From the NCBI GenBank assembly GCA_022844265.1, contig JALHMA010000016.1:1-34509 (forward strand): a stretch of 34,509 nucleotides of DNA, read 5' to 3'. Positions 24,565 through 32,644 of this stretch are shown piece after piece. The translations under genes were made by a program, and so were the position numbers. Numbering within the stretch: the first letter of the stretch is position 1; each line of letters starts with the position of its first letter. The notes beneath the pieces are model-generated. The model had not been told where the DNA came from and ran no database searches. It saw only the letters and a program-made list of their open reading frames with translations. The DNA is from Saprospiraceae bacterium (GTDB lineage: Bacteria; Bacteroidota; Bacteroidia; Chitinophagales; Saprospiraceae).

Positions 24565-24673
24565 GTGTTTGGTGTTTCGTTTTTCGTGTTTGGGGTGCTT
24601 CGCTCAACCATCACAGCATGTCTTGGGCAATGTCCCCCCAAACACCAAACACGAAACACCAAACACGAAAATC
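24565..24673. repeat. Inverted heptamer array (GTGTTTG / CAAACAC) filling the mdh-redox gap
   Basis: The left arm is GTGTTTG, GTGTTTC, GTTTTTC, GTGTTTG. The right arm is CAAACAC, CAAACAC, GAAACAC, CAAACAC, GAAAATC at exact period 7. The loop is 40 nt. The array touches the mdh stop codon (24672-24674) and ends about 14 bases before the next start codon. Confidence 0.85.
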
Positions 24674-25607
24674 AAAGTACATTCATAGCATCCAGCGCGT
24701 CAGAAACTTCTTTGACCGCTGCCGCTGATTTATGGAGCAGATCGAGTTCGTCCTTTTTCAGGCGAAGTTTGATAATTTCCTGGATGCCTTTGCGTCCAAG
24801 TTTGACCGGTGTGCCTACGAATACGTCCTTCAGTTTGTACTGACCGTTCAGGCGTACGCAGCAGGGGAAAACGCGTTTTTCGTCTTTAAAAATTGAAATA
24901 GCCATTTGGGCAGCGGCTGCGCCGGGTGCATACCAGGCGGAAGTGCCCATGAGGTTGACCAATTCGCCGCCGCCGAATTTGGTGCGCTCGATAATGGCCT
25001 CTAATTTATCTTTTTTAATCAGTTCCGTGACCGGGATACCACTTACTGTTGTGTAGCGGGGCAATGGCACCATAGTATCGCCATGTCCGCCCATCAGCAT
25101 CGCCTGAATATCCTTCGGCGAAACGTCGAGGGCTTCTGCGAGAAATGCGCGGTAACGGGCCGTATCCAGCACGCCGGCCATACCAATCACCCGTTTGTCG
25201 GAAAGACCGGAGGCTTTCCAGCAGGCGTAGGTCATCACGTCGAGCGGATTGGAAACCACGATAATGATCGGGTTTTTGGTGTATTTCAGGATATTCTGTG
25301 TGACAGAAACCACGATTTTGGCATTTGTGGAAATCAGGTCATCGCGGCTCATACCTGGCTTGCGCGGGATACCGGCGGTAATTACAACGATATCCGAATT
25401 GGCGGTAAGGGCATAATCGTCGCCGCCCGTCATCCGGGTGGAATAGCCGTCGATGGGCGCCTGTTGCCAGGTATCGAGGGCTTTGCCTTTGGCCAGATTG
25501 CCCTGTATGTCAATCAATACGACCTCATTAAAAAGGTCTTCGTGTGCCAGTACATTCGCACAGGTGGCGCCTACATTGCCGGCGCCTACGACGGTAATTT
25601 TGCTCAT
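24672..25607 (-). CDS. mdh: Malate dehydrogenase (NAD-dependent)
   Basis: This enzyme interconverts malate and oxaloacetate in the TCA cycle. At 311 aa it is the usual length of the LDH-like bacterial malate dehydrogenases. The NAD-binding loop GAGNVG lies at residues 8-13 with the acidic end of strand two at VVLIDIQG. The mobile loop GIPRKPGMSR carries the Arg pair that favours malate over lactate. GVLDTARYR and the catalytic His in MGGHGDTMV (about residue 175) complete the site. It starts a unit read away from ppx; TACTTTTGC at 25644-25652 is its likely promoter. It follows metabolically from the succinate dehydrogenase at the left of the window but is not in the same operon. Its stop codon coincides with the edge of a heptamer array. 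Confidence 0.97.
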   Translation of the reverse strand: MSKITVVGAGNVGATCANVLAHEDLFNEVVLIDIQGNLAKGKALDTWQQAPIDGYSTRMTGGDDYALTANSDIVVITAGIPRKPGMSRDDLISTNAKIVVSVTQNILKYTKNPIIIVVSNPLDVMTYACWKASGLSDKRVIGMAGVLDTARYRAFLAEALDVSPKDIQAMLMGGHGDTMVPLPRYTTVSGIPVTELIKKDKLEAIIERTKFGGGELVNLMGTSAWYAPGAAAAQMAISIFKDEKRVFPCCVRLNGQYKLKDVFVGTPVKLGRKGIQEIIKLRLKKDELDLLHKSAAAVKEVSDALDAMNVL

Positions 25608-25643
25608 TAGAATTATGACTATTTTGTATTGGTAGTAAGATCG

Positions 25644-25652
25644 GCAAAAGTA
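25644..25652 (-). promoter_or_regulatory. -7 promoter element of mdh
   Basis: The minus strand reads TACTTTTGC, an exact TAnnTTTGC match about 36 bases before the mdh ATG. No clear -33 TTG is seen at the expected distance. Confidence 0.5.
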
Positions 25653-25988
25653 GAGAAAAATTCTGCGACACGAAGTGCATCACGATCATTCAAATCCACG
25701 TTTTTCGTCATTTTTTTACCATAATATACAAAATAGACAAGGGAGGTTGTCTAAAAAGGTTTATTGGTATTGATAATAGCCTCATAAATCAGCAAATACC
25801 CCGAGTGCAACCGCAGGAGCAGCCAGCACATTTTGCCCTTTCAAGGCTCCGGTAAAATCTAATTTGTAAAAGCCTTTTCCTTTGTTTTTGGGCCCAATAA
25901 AGATAATTGTCCTTAAAGGTATGGGTAGATTCAGCGGTAAGGGGTAGCAACAGGCACCCAAAGCGGGGGATACGTCGCGACGCAGACA
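25653..25988. other. Intergenic stretch between mdh and ppx with a hairpin and a weak small ORF
   Basis: No secure gene lies here. A hairpin TAGACAA-GGGAGG-TTGTCTA (25734-25753) is followed on the minus strand by TTTTGTATATT and could be a weak terminator. Upstream of it a minus-strand ORF (25782-26009, 75 aa) has a protein-like C-terminal half (GKGFYKLDFTGALKG ... AVALGVFADL) but starts inside a repeat tract. It may be a gene remnant. A GC-rich palindrome ACGTCGCGACG-like core lies near 25972-25982. Confidence 0.4.
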
Positions 25989-26030
25989 TCTCACCCTCTC
26001 ACTTCTCACTTCTCACTTCTCACTTCTAAT
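25989..26030. repeat. TTCTCAC heptamer tract overlapping the ppx stop codon
   Basis: Units TCTCACC, CTCTCAC and then TTCTCAC three to four times lie at period 7 and fade into TTCTAAT. The last four codons of the phosphatase gene and its TGA (complement of 26013-26015) are made of this word. Confidence 0.85.
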
Positions 26031-26942
26031 CTCCGCCAGCATCCCTTCCTTCATCGCATACACGGAGGTGTATATGTCGCGGATGTTTGCTTTGTCCAGT
26101 ACGTGCTGGATCAGCACCATGGCGACCACGACCATTTCCACCCGTTCGTCGGGGAGTTGGGGCATGGCCCGGCGTTCGGCAAGGGTACTGCTGGTGAGCA
26201 TATCCCGGAGCGGTTCAAAATCTTCCGGCGACAGGTGGCCGTACAATTCCGGTTTGGTTGCCGGGTCGAGCAGGAAAATATCTATAACGTCGAACGTACC
26301 GGAAGCGCCGATCAGGGAAGAACTGGGATATTGTTCCAAGGCCTGCCAAAGTGCTCCCAGCGTTTTTTCAAGAAACTGATGGAGTTGCCCGATTTCTTCC
26401 CCTGCAATGGGATCGCTGTGGTGAAATGCGCGAAACAACACCGAAACTCCGATCGGAAAACTTTGTTGCCAGTATACCCGTTCGCGGTCGGCAATGATAA
26501 ATTCCACGCTGCCGCCGCCAATATCCATAATCAGTACCCGGTGGTCGGGGAAAGGAACCGCCTGCCGCACCCCTTTGTAAATCAGTGCCGCTTCCCGGTC
26601 GCCGGTGATGGATTCGGGCCGGATACGCGCCATTTCCCAGGCTTCTTTCAAAAAATCGGGGGCATTTTCCGCCGTTCGCAGGGCCGCCGTGCCGAATGCG
26701 CGGATATTTTCCTGTAGCACACCCGCTTCGTCCAATTGTGCCCGAAACTGCCGCAAGGCATTCAACCCACGGGCATAAGGCGCTGCACCGATGCGCTGGA
26801 TACCTTCTTCGGCGAGCCTGACGTATATTTTGTTTTTCAGCAGAACATGCCAGTGGCCATCGGGCTTGTGTTCCACAATGAGGAGGTGAAAGGTGTTGGT
26901 GCCTAAATCAAGTACTGCACTAAGCATGGGAGTATTTTTCAT
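26013..26942 (-). CDS. Ppx/GppA-family phosphatase (exopolyphosphatase-like)
   Basis: This 309-aa protein is of the ASKHA-fold Ppx/GppA family, which removes phosphate from polyphosphate or from pppGpp. The first phosphate-binding motif is LDLGTNTFHLLI, close to the N-terminus. FGTAALRTAENAPDFL and the second phosphate loop, MDIGGGSVEFIIAD, follow, and GASGTFDVIDIF comes later. It has only the two-domain catalytic core, without the C-terminal HD domain of E. coli Ppx/GppA. The start MKNTPMLSAVLDLG is chosen over the track's, whose first 22 residues are read from the hairpin at 26948-27032. It lies downstream of the NagZ-like fusion gene in the same direction, separated by that hairpin. The final RSEK residues and stop are supplied by a heptamer tract, so the natural C-terminus may have been altered slightly. 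Confidence 0.88.
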   Translation of the reverse strand: MKNTPMLSAVLDLGTNTFHLLIVEHKPDGHWHVLLKNKIYVRLAEEGIQRIGAAPYARGLNALRQFRAQLDEAGVLQENIRAFGTAALRTAENAPDFLKEAWEMARIRPESITGDREAALIYKGVRQAVPFPDHRVLIMDIGGGSVEFIIADRERVYWQQSFPIGVSVLFRAFHHSDPIAGEEIGQLHQFLEKTLGALWQALEQYPSSSLIGASGTFDVIDIFLLDPATKPELYGHLSPEDFEPLRDMLTSSTLAERRAMPQLPDERVEMVVVAMVLIQHVLDKANIRDIYTSVYAMKEGMLAEIRSEK

Positions 26943-26947
26943 AATCA

Positions 26948-27032
26948 GGGATGAGGGATGAGGAATGAGGAATGACCGAGCGTGATGTCGGACATCACGT
27001 TCGGTCATTCCTCATCCCTCATTCCTCTTTCA
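26948..27032. repeat. Inverted heptamer array (GGGATGA/GGAATGA) between the NagZ-like and ppx genes
   Basis: The left arm is GGGATGA, GGGATGA, GGAATGA, GGAATGA followed by ACCGAGCGTGATGTC. The right arm is the complement, with mismatches in the words and one in the core, around a single central base (26990). The stop codon of the NagZ-like gene (27019-27021) lies in the right arm. Confidence 0.88.
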
Positions 27033-29988
27033 TGGCTCTGTAAACTACGCTCTGCAATCGAGGTCGAAAATCCCCGTTCCCAAGTTTATTATTCTCCATC
27101 GTCGGGTAAGTCCGGTTGGATAAAAAGATAAAAATCAGGTTTTTATCCGGATCGGCCCAGACGCCAATACCTGTAAATCCAAGATGGCCGAAGGTGTTGT
27201 TGCCCGCCAGATCGCTCATATTTTTTGTTTCTTTCGGATCCAGTTCCTTCATATCGAAACCGATGCCGCGCCGGGTGCTGCCCGGGAAACGCGTGGTGAA
27301 CCGGCGAACCGTTTCGGGTTTCAGGTACTGTATGCCGCCGTAAGAACCGTCGTTCAGCAGCATCTGGAATATTTTGGCCAGGTCGTTGGCATTGGAAAAC
27401 AAACCGGCGTGCCCGCTGACGCCGCCCAGCATGGCCGCGCCCATGTCGTGAACATAACCCTGTACATGCTGGTGCCGAAAATAGGCATCCTCTTCTGTTG
27501 GGGGGCAACGCAGGGTCAATCCTTTTTGCCAGGGGTTGTAGGTCGTCGTGCTCAGGCCAAGCGGACGGTAAAACTGCTGATCCGCGAATACATTCACCGG
27601 CCGGCCGCTGATTTCAGCGATGGCGCGGGCGCCGAGGTACAGGCCCAGATCAGAATATTTGTATTTTTTATCTTCCCGCAGCGGCGAGTCGAATATTTGC
27701 TGCCAGATGGTGTCTACCCAGGTATTTTCCATGTATAAGCCCTGGGCAACCGGCGTATCAAACTTTCTTTCATGCTTTTCGCGGTAAATCATTGGAGACA
27801 GGTTTTTATCAGCGGTGAGTGTTTGCTGATAAAACGGTATCCAGGCCTGCAATCCGGCATGGTGCGCCAGGATTTCCCGCACCAGAAGGTCTTTTTTGTT
27901 GCTCTTTTTTAATTCCGGAATAAAATTGGACATCGGGACATCCAGGCTAATCAGGCCGTCTTCGGTCAGTTTCATCAGGGAAATGGTACTTGCCGCCACT
28001 TTTGTGACCGAAGCCAGGTCGTAAATACTTTCCGTGGTGACCGGCGTCGGCTGGATGTAGGTAAAAGAGCCGTAGGCTTTATGCCAGACGATGGTGTTGT
28101 CTTTGGCAACCAGAATCTGGCAGCCCGGCGCCGCGCCCGTTGCAATCATTTCCTGTACAATACCGTCCATCAGCGCGAGGGTGTCGCTGCGCATCCCCAC
28201 CGATTCCGGTAGCCCGTAGCCGAGGCGTTTATAGGGATAAATTTTTCGGACGCCCTGCCCGAATTTGGCGGCGGGCGAAGCCGTTACGGGCAAAATGCCC
28301 GTCAGGTCGCTGGCGCCAAACAGCGCCATGGCAGCCGTTTCCTGCACCATCGGGTCTTCCGTATAGGCATCCAGCACTATCGGGAAAGATTCGAAATACC
28401 CCATGCTGTACGGATTGCCAAACATGGTTATCGCCACGGTTGTTAATCCGTTCAGGCGGTGCAGCAAGGTCATCTGGCTGGGTGAAAGACCAAAATTATC
28501 ACTGCCTTTGGAACGTGTGCCGTGTATACTCACCAAAACCACATTGTACTGTTTCAAGGAATCCAGCAGCAACTTCTGCGCCAGCGTATCCACTTCTTTT
28601 CCGGCGTTAAAATGTTTCATGGGAGCATAATAACCGCAATAAGTCTGAAAAACCGTGCGGTTGGTATCGCCCAGGGCGAGGGTGGCAAAACGGTATTTTT
28701 CCAGTTCGCGGAAACCGACAATGCCGGGTTCGTCGCGCACCAGCGTGAGTCCGGCAGCGATCAGTTTGCGTTTGAGCACAAGGGCCTGGGGCGTATTGAG
28801 GTCGCGGCGCAGGTTGTTGAGTTCCACCCTTTGCGGCGTGGTTATTCCGAGGCGATATTTGGAGCGAAGCACCCTTTTACAACTATCGTACAGCTGTTTT
28901 TTGTCGATGGTACCATTATCAACAGCGGTCTGCAGCGCTGTCATGGCGGCGCCCAGGTTCTCCGGCAGCAGGTCGACGTCGTTGCCGGCCCGAAACACCT
29001 CCACATCCGCTTCGCCGGGGCCGAAGTGTTTCGTGACCCCTTTCATTTCCATCGCGTCTGTGAATATAAGTCCCTGAAAATCAAACTTTTTCCGCAGCAA
29101 ATCCGTGATAACCGGCCTGCTCAGCGAGGTGGGGCGGTTGACGCGCGGATCAAGCGCCGGGACGTTCAGGTGGGCCACCATAACGGATCCGATACCATTT
29201 TTCGCCAGCATTTTAAACGGATACAATTCGAGGCTGTCGAGTCTTTCGATGCTGTGGTTCAGCAATGGCAAATCGAAATGGGAATCCACATCCGTGTCGC
29301 CATGTCCCGGGAAATGTTTGGCGCAGGCCAACACACCGCCATCCTGTAGTCCTGCCATGTACTGGAAGGATTTGGCCGTCACATTGTAGCGGTCTTCCCC
29401 AAACGAACGTTCATTGATGACCGGATTAGCGGGGTTGTTGTTGATGTCTGCATCGGGCGCAAAATTGACATGCACCCCCAGGCGGCGGCATTGCCGGGCC
29501 ACTTCGACGCCCATTTCGTAAATCAGCCGGTTGTCTTCTATGGCGCCCAGCATAATTTGTTTGGGAAAGGAAATGGTGGTTTCCCGCAGTCGCATGCCAA
29601 GGCCCCATTCCAGGTCCATGGAGACCATGAGCGGCATTTGCGGACTGGCTGCCTGGTAGCGGTTGGTGAGCGCCGCCTGTTTTTCGGGCGTTCCTTTTCC
29701 CGTCGGGTTAAAATAACAAATGCCGCCCGGTTTGTACTGGCGGATCAGGTCTTCCACTTGCTGTTCGTACGCGGAATCCATATCCAGATGTCCCCGGATC
29801 GCGAACAATTGACCGAAACGCTCGGCATCGCTCATAGCATTAAAAAGCGAGTCGACCCAGAATGCCTCTTTTAAGTTGGCAGACCGGGAAAGGTTGGCAA
29901 AGGGCTTGTTATCATGGAAGCCTTCGAAGAAAATCGTCCCGCATACCAGTAACGGAATACAAAATTTCAGGTTGAAAAAACGTCGCAT
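27019..29988 (-). CDS. NagZ-like glycoside hydrolase family 3 fused to a class C beta-lactamase-type serine hydrolase
   Basis: This is a 989-aa exported two-enzyme protein probably acting on peptidoglycan fragments. An N-terminal hydrophobic segment (residues 8-22) is a signal or anchor sequence. Residues ~45-380 form a GH3 domain of the NagZ type: FAPDADINNNPANPVINERS, then KHFPGHGDTDVDSH (224-237, holding the Asp-His general acid/base pair of NagZ enzymes) and FTDAMEM with the likely nucleophile D311. Residues ~385-590 resemble a GH3 C-terminal domain. Residues ~595-985 form a serine beta-lactamase/PBP-like domain with SVTK (660-663), YSD (778-780) and GHLGFTG (934-940) for the SxxK, YxN and K/HxG motifs. 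The arrangement is known in Bacteroidota. Beta-N-acetylglucosaminidase plus esterase or DD-peptidase activity is the natural guess. The gene is divergent from the DUF5691-like gene, and its last codons and TGA lie in a heptamer array. Confidence 0.92.
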   Translation of the reverse strand: MRRFFNLKFCIPLLVCGTIFFEGFHDNKPFANLSRSANLKEAFWVDSLFNAMSDAERFGQLFAIRGHLDMDSAYEQQVEDLIRQYKPGGICYFNPTGKGTPEKQAALTNRYQAASPQMPLMVSMDLEWGLGMRLRETTISFPKQIMLGAIEDNRLIYEMGVEVARQCRRLGVHVNFAPDADINNNPANPVINERSFGEDRYNVTAKSFQYMAGLQDGGVLACAKHFPGHGDTDVDSHFDLPLLNHSIERLDSLELYPFKMLAKNGIGSVMVAHLNVPALDPRVNRPTSLSRPVITDLLRKKFDFQGLIFTDAMEMKGVTKHFGPGEADVEVFRAGNDVDLLPENLGAAMTALQTAVDNGTIDKKQLYDSCKRVLRSKYRLGITTPQRVELNNLRRDLNTPQALVLKRKLIAAGLTLVRDEPGIVGFRELEKYRFATLALGDTNRTVFQTYCGYYAPMKHFNAGKEVDTLAQKLLLDSLKQYNVVLVSIHGTRSKGSDNFGLSPSQMTLLHRLNGLTTVAITMFGNPYSMGYFESFPIVLDAYTEDPMVQETAAMALFGASDLTGILPVTASPAAKFGQGVRKIYPYKRLGYGLPESVGMRSDTLALMDGIVQEMIATGAAPGCQILVAKDNTIVWHKAYGSFTYIQPTPVTTESIYDLASVTKVAASTISLMKLTEDGLISLDVPMSNFIPELKKSNKKDLLVREILAHHAGLQAWIPFYQQTLTADKNLSPMIYREKHERKFDTPVAQGLYMENTWVDTIWQQIFDSPLREDKKYKYSDLGLYLGARAIAEISGRPVNVFADQQFYRPLGLSTTTYNPWQKGLTLRCPPTEEDAYFRHQHVQGYVHDMGAAMLGGVSGHAGLFSNANDLAKIFQMLLNDGSYGGIQYLKPETVRRFTTRFPGSTRRGIGFDMKELDPKETKNMSDLAGNNTFGHLGFTGIGVWADPDKNLIFIFLSNRTYPTMENNKLGNGDFRPRLQSVVYRAMKEE

Positions 29989-30013
29989 AGCCGCAAAGAA
30001 CGGGAACCCGCTT

Positions 30014-30022
30014 TACATTCGC
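30014..30022 (+). promoter_or_regulatory. Possible -7 element of the DUF5691-like gene
   Basis: TACATTCGC is one base off TAnnTTTGC and lies eight bases before the ATG at 30031, giving a leader of only a few bases. On the other strand CTTTGCGGCT lies directly before the NagZ-like ATG, a weaker match. The whole divergent control region is only 42 bases. Confidence 0.35.
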
Positions 30023-30030
30023 ACTAAAAA

Positions 30031-31518
30031 ATGAGCTGGTCTTCTGTTCTCCAAACCCTGCTGATCGGCGTCGATCGGCGCAAACTGCCTGAAGAAACGG
30101 CAGCAGGCCTTGGTTTGGCAGCAACGGACGATCCCGTTCGCACTGCGCTGGAAGCCCTGGCCGGCGCTGCGCTGCTGCAAAAAGCCGGCCTGGCGCCCGC
30201 TTCCACAGGAGGATTGGAGCACTTTGAGCAGCAGGCGCCAGACGAATCGGCGCTGGCTGTCCTGCAAGATGCGGCTGTGCGTGATTTACAACGGATGTTG
30301 AGTGGTTCCTATGCCGAAGGCCTGCCTGAATTTTTATCCTTGTTGCAGGACCGCGGTTATCGCCTGCCGCCTGAATTACTGCCGGATTTACTGGATCAAT
30401 GTCTCAAGGAACCCGCGCTCGCAGCCCAATTGGCGCCCATGCTGGGCAAAAGAGGTCTTTGGCTGGCGCAACAAAATGAGCGCTGGCGGCATTTGGCCGC
30501 CGATGTGTCGGCCATCGACTGGTTTACGGCTTCTTTTGATGAGCGCCTGCAACTGCTGGAGGCGACCCGCCACCGCAATCCTTTGCTGACTATTGCCTGG
30601 ATGGAAAAAACCTGGCCGGAAGAAAAGGCGGAGCATAAGGTACAGTTTATCCATTTATTGAACATTCGTTTGTCGGAAATGGATACGGATTTGCTCGAAC
30701 GCGCTTTTCTGGATAAAGGCAGGGAAGTACGGCTGGCGGCTTTGTCCTTACTGGTCTTTTTACCGGAAAACGAGACACGGACGGCGCTGCACGCGTTTTT
30801 TAAAGAAAAACTGGCGGGCGCTTTTCCGGCCCACACGCGGGAAAAACACCTGCAATCTACGCTCCCTGATCTGTCGGATGCGGAATTGAAGCCCTGGTTT
30901 GATTTGTTGTCCAAAAAGGAAAAAAGCGACTGGCGCAACGGGCTGTTCCAATTGTTTGTTCGTTTTGTGCCGCCTGCCGATCTGTTGACTGTTACTGGAA
31001 ATTCGCCTGCTGAAATCATTCAAGCCCTCGATGGTGGCAACCAGACCAGCCTGGCGGAAGCTTTACTGGAAAATCTCCTGCGCCACGAATCGGTATCCTG
31101 GGCGGAGGCGGTCTGGCAGCATTACTGCAAGCAGTTCCGGCATCCGTTGTGGCAAAAAACGGCCATGCAAGGCTTTATGAACCGCCATGCGGAAAGTCTG
31201 ATGCAGCACCTGGCGAAGAAGAACATGTCGCTGGATTACGACAATCAGTTTATCCTGAGGATGCTTGAAAATCACCGGCGCCCCTGGTCTACATCCTTGT
31301 TCAACAACCTGTTACAACAATACCGTTCGGCTGTCAACGGCAATATGCCGGGCTGGCATTATTCCCTGGTGCTGCAAATTGCCGCCTGGCATTGTCATTT
31401 GCCCGATGGCCTGGCGTTTTTGCACGCTTCCGAACCGGGCGTTTACCTGCCGAAGGAATGGACGGCGTTTATGCAGGTGTTGCAGTTTAGGCAGAGGGTG
31501 AGAGAAGTGAGAGGGTGA
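30031..31518 (+). CDS. DUF5691-like protein of unknown function
   Basis: This is a 495-aa soluble, largely helical protein without signal peptide or membrane segment. The start SWSSVLQTLLIGVDRRKLP and the later WWxx-free, HEAT-like helical body (for example DLLERAFLDKGREVRLAALSLLVFLP) match my recollection of the DUF5691 family. That family often occurs beside SWIM zinc-finger, MoxR-type AAA and VWA-domain proteins; none of those is in the window. It is rich in Leu, Ala and Trp and probably a protein-interaction scaffold, but no catalytic motif can be named. The C-terminal residues VREVRG and the TGA stop are read from a GTGAGAGG word tract (31493-31554), so the original C-terminus may have been overwritten or extended by it. 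Confidence 0.8.
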   Translation: MSWSSVLQTLLIGVDRRKLPEETAAGLGLAATDDPVRTALEALAGAALLQKAGLAPASTGGLEHFEQQAPDESALAVLQDAAVRDLQRMLSGSYAEGLPEFLSLLQDRGYRLPPELLPDLLDQCLKEPALAAQLAPMLGKRGLWLAQQNERWRHLAADVSAIDWFTASFDERLQLLEATRHRNPLLTIAWMEKTWPEEKAEHKVQFIHLLNIRLSEMDTDLLERAFLDKGREVRLAALSLLVFLPENETRTALHAFFKEKLAGAFPAHTREKHLQSTLPDLSDAELKPWFDLLSKKEKSDWRNGLFQLFVRFVPPADLLTVTGNSPAEIIQALDGGNQTSLAEALLENLLRHESVSWAEAVWQHYCKQFRHPLWQKTAMQGFMNRHAESLMQHLAKKNMSLDYDNQFILRMLENHRRPWSTSLFNNLLQQYRSAVNGNMPGWHYSLVLQIAAWHCHLPDGLAFLHASEPGVYLPKEWTAFMQVLQFRQRVREVRG

Positions 31519-31554
31519 GAGGGTGAGAGAAGTGAGAGGGTGAGAGGTGAGAGG
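31493..31554. repeat. GTGAGAGG/GTGAGAAG word tract overlapping the DUF5691-like gene end
   Basis: GAGGGTGAGAGAAGTGAGAG is tandemly repeated at 7-8 base spacing across about 62 bases, the reverse complement of the TCTCACT family. The stop codon of the upstream gene (31516-31518) lies inside it. Confidence 0.85.
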
Positions 31555-31602
31555 CTTCCCGTTTGGCGGCTCTGATGGTTGGGCTTTGGTTTTTCAGGCC
31601 TG

Positions 31603-31658
31603 GAATCGTGAATCGTGAATCGTGAGTAGTGAGTGGTGAGTGGTGAGTGGTGAGTGGC
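31603..31658. repeat. Eight-unit exact heptamer array
   Basis: Eight consecutive 7-mers with no length error: GAATCGT three times, GAGTAGT, GAGTGGT three times and GAGTGGC. The word changes stepwise from one end to the other. It lies between the DUF5691-like gene and the lipoprotein gene; the rest of 31519-31758 shows nothing else. Confidence 0.9.
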
Positions 31659-31758
31659 ATTCAGTTGAAAGAAAATTGAATACATTCTACTCGTTTTATC
31701 TTCAAAAACAACCCGATCTGAAAGCAACCTTTTCATCGTTTTTATCGCCTATGGGTGC

Positions 31759-32283
31759 ATGAAAAGAATACTTTTTTGGAGTTTGTTGCTGCTTGTTATC
31801 AGCACTTTTTCCTGCCGAAAAGAAGATCAGGCGCCCGGTTTTGATATGATTTACCAGCAGGAATTTACCATTCCGGCGGGTATCGGCGTGTTTCAGGTCC
31901 ACCATTTTTACCTGAAAAACCTGGCAACACGCTACGAACAATACCTGACCCAGCACGGCAAATCGGACGGAGACATCACAGGCGTCATCACCGCCCAGGC
32001 CGTGTTAAACGGTGTTTTCGGCGATGCCAACCTGAATTTTGTGGATCAGGTGTCGCTGCGGGTGTATGACGAAGCGAATCCCAGCGATTATATCGAAATC
32101 GCTTACCGCCAGCCCGTTCCGCTCGAGCCGGGAAATTCACTGGCGCTGATTCCTTCCCTCGCCGATTGTAAACGCCTGATGACGGGTTCCCGTTTCTCTA
32201 TGGATGTGGTGTTCTGGCTGCGCAATTCGACCGGCCAGGAGACGGATTTGAGGCTGGATTTGCAGTTGAAGGCGACGTATTGA
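31759..32283 (+). CDS. Small putative lipoprotein, function unknown
   Basis: A 174-aa protein of no recognised family. MKRILFWSLLLLVISTFSC is a lipoprotein signal peptide with the lipobox ending at Cys19, followed by charged RKED. The remainder alternates short strands (FDMIYQQEFTIPAG, FSMDVVFWLRNSTG, LRLDLQLKATY), suggesting an all-beta domain of about 150 residues exposed in the periplasm or on the surface. The lipid attachment is inferred. It is flanked on both sides by word tracts (31603-31658 upstream, 32293-32436 downstream) and is not obviously in an operon; no clear TAnnTTTG promoter was found. Its neighbours do not suggest a role. Confidence 0.75.
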   Translation: MKRILFWSLLLLVISTFSCRKEDQAPGFDMIYQQEFTIPAGIGVFQVHHFYLKNLATRYEQYLTQHGKSDGDITGVITAQAVLNGVFGDANLNFVDQVSLRVYDEANPSDYIEIAYRQPVPLEPGNSLALIPSLADCKRLMTGSRFSMDVVFWLRNSTGQETDLRLDLQLKATY

Positions 32284-32292
32284 ACTTGGGAT

Positions 32293-32436
32293 TTTTTTCC
32301 CTCGTAGCGTAGTTGGAACACGGATGGGAGGGATGAGACACGGATTTTTTCCCTCGTAGAGTGATGGGACCCGGATGAAACGGATTTTGGCGGATTAAAA
32401 CGGATTTTTCCCTCGTAGATTAGTTGGAACACGAAT
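32293..32436. repeat. Three direct copies of a TTTTTCCCTCGTAG ... ACACGGAT unit
   Basis: Copies begin at 32293, 32345 and 32405 (spacings about 52 and 60). Each reads TTTTTCCCTCGTAG, then a variable segment close to AGTTGGAACACGGAT. Between them run GACACGGATTTTTT and CGGATTAAAACGGATT words that also occur at 2474-2562. It starts ten bases after the lipoprotein stop. Confidence 0.8.
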
Positions 32437-32543
32437 TTTTTAAATTGATGATTGTCGATTGATAATTGACAATTTATAATGTAACGCGCAAATCAGCAAT
32501 TGTCAATTATCAATCGACAATCATCAATTAAAAAAATCCGTGT
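32429..32543. repeat. Inverted repeat of CAATTAT-type heptamers
   Basis: The arms 32429-32474 and 32498-32543 pair over 46 bases with few mismatches. The loop is 23 nt. The right arm reads CAATTGT, CAATTAT, CAATCGA, CAATCAT, CAATTAA at exact period 7 and ends in ATCCGTGT, the complement of the ACACGAAT at the outer end of the left arm. It overlaps the third CCCTCGTAG copy. Confidence 0.9.
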
Positions 32544-32627
32544 CTCCCCCGCTACTTGTATATGAGATTATTGAGTCAGTGATCTGAACATTCCCGAAGC
32601 AAGCATCTGAAAATGCACCGAAATTGC

Positions 32628-32636
32628 TAATTTTGC
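32628..32636 (+). promoter_or_regulatory. -7 promoter element of the HPPD gene
   Basis: TAATTTTGC is an exact TAnnTTTGC match 39 bases before the ATG at 32676. No TTG is seen at the -33 distance. The predicted leader contains a heptamer tract. Confidence 0.5.
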
Positions 32637-32644
32637 GCCGCATT

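Noticed and set aside
26943-27008. 22-residue extension of the Ppx/GppA protein
   Set aside because: It is read from the GGAATGA hairpin; MKNTPMLSAV gives the usual family start.
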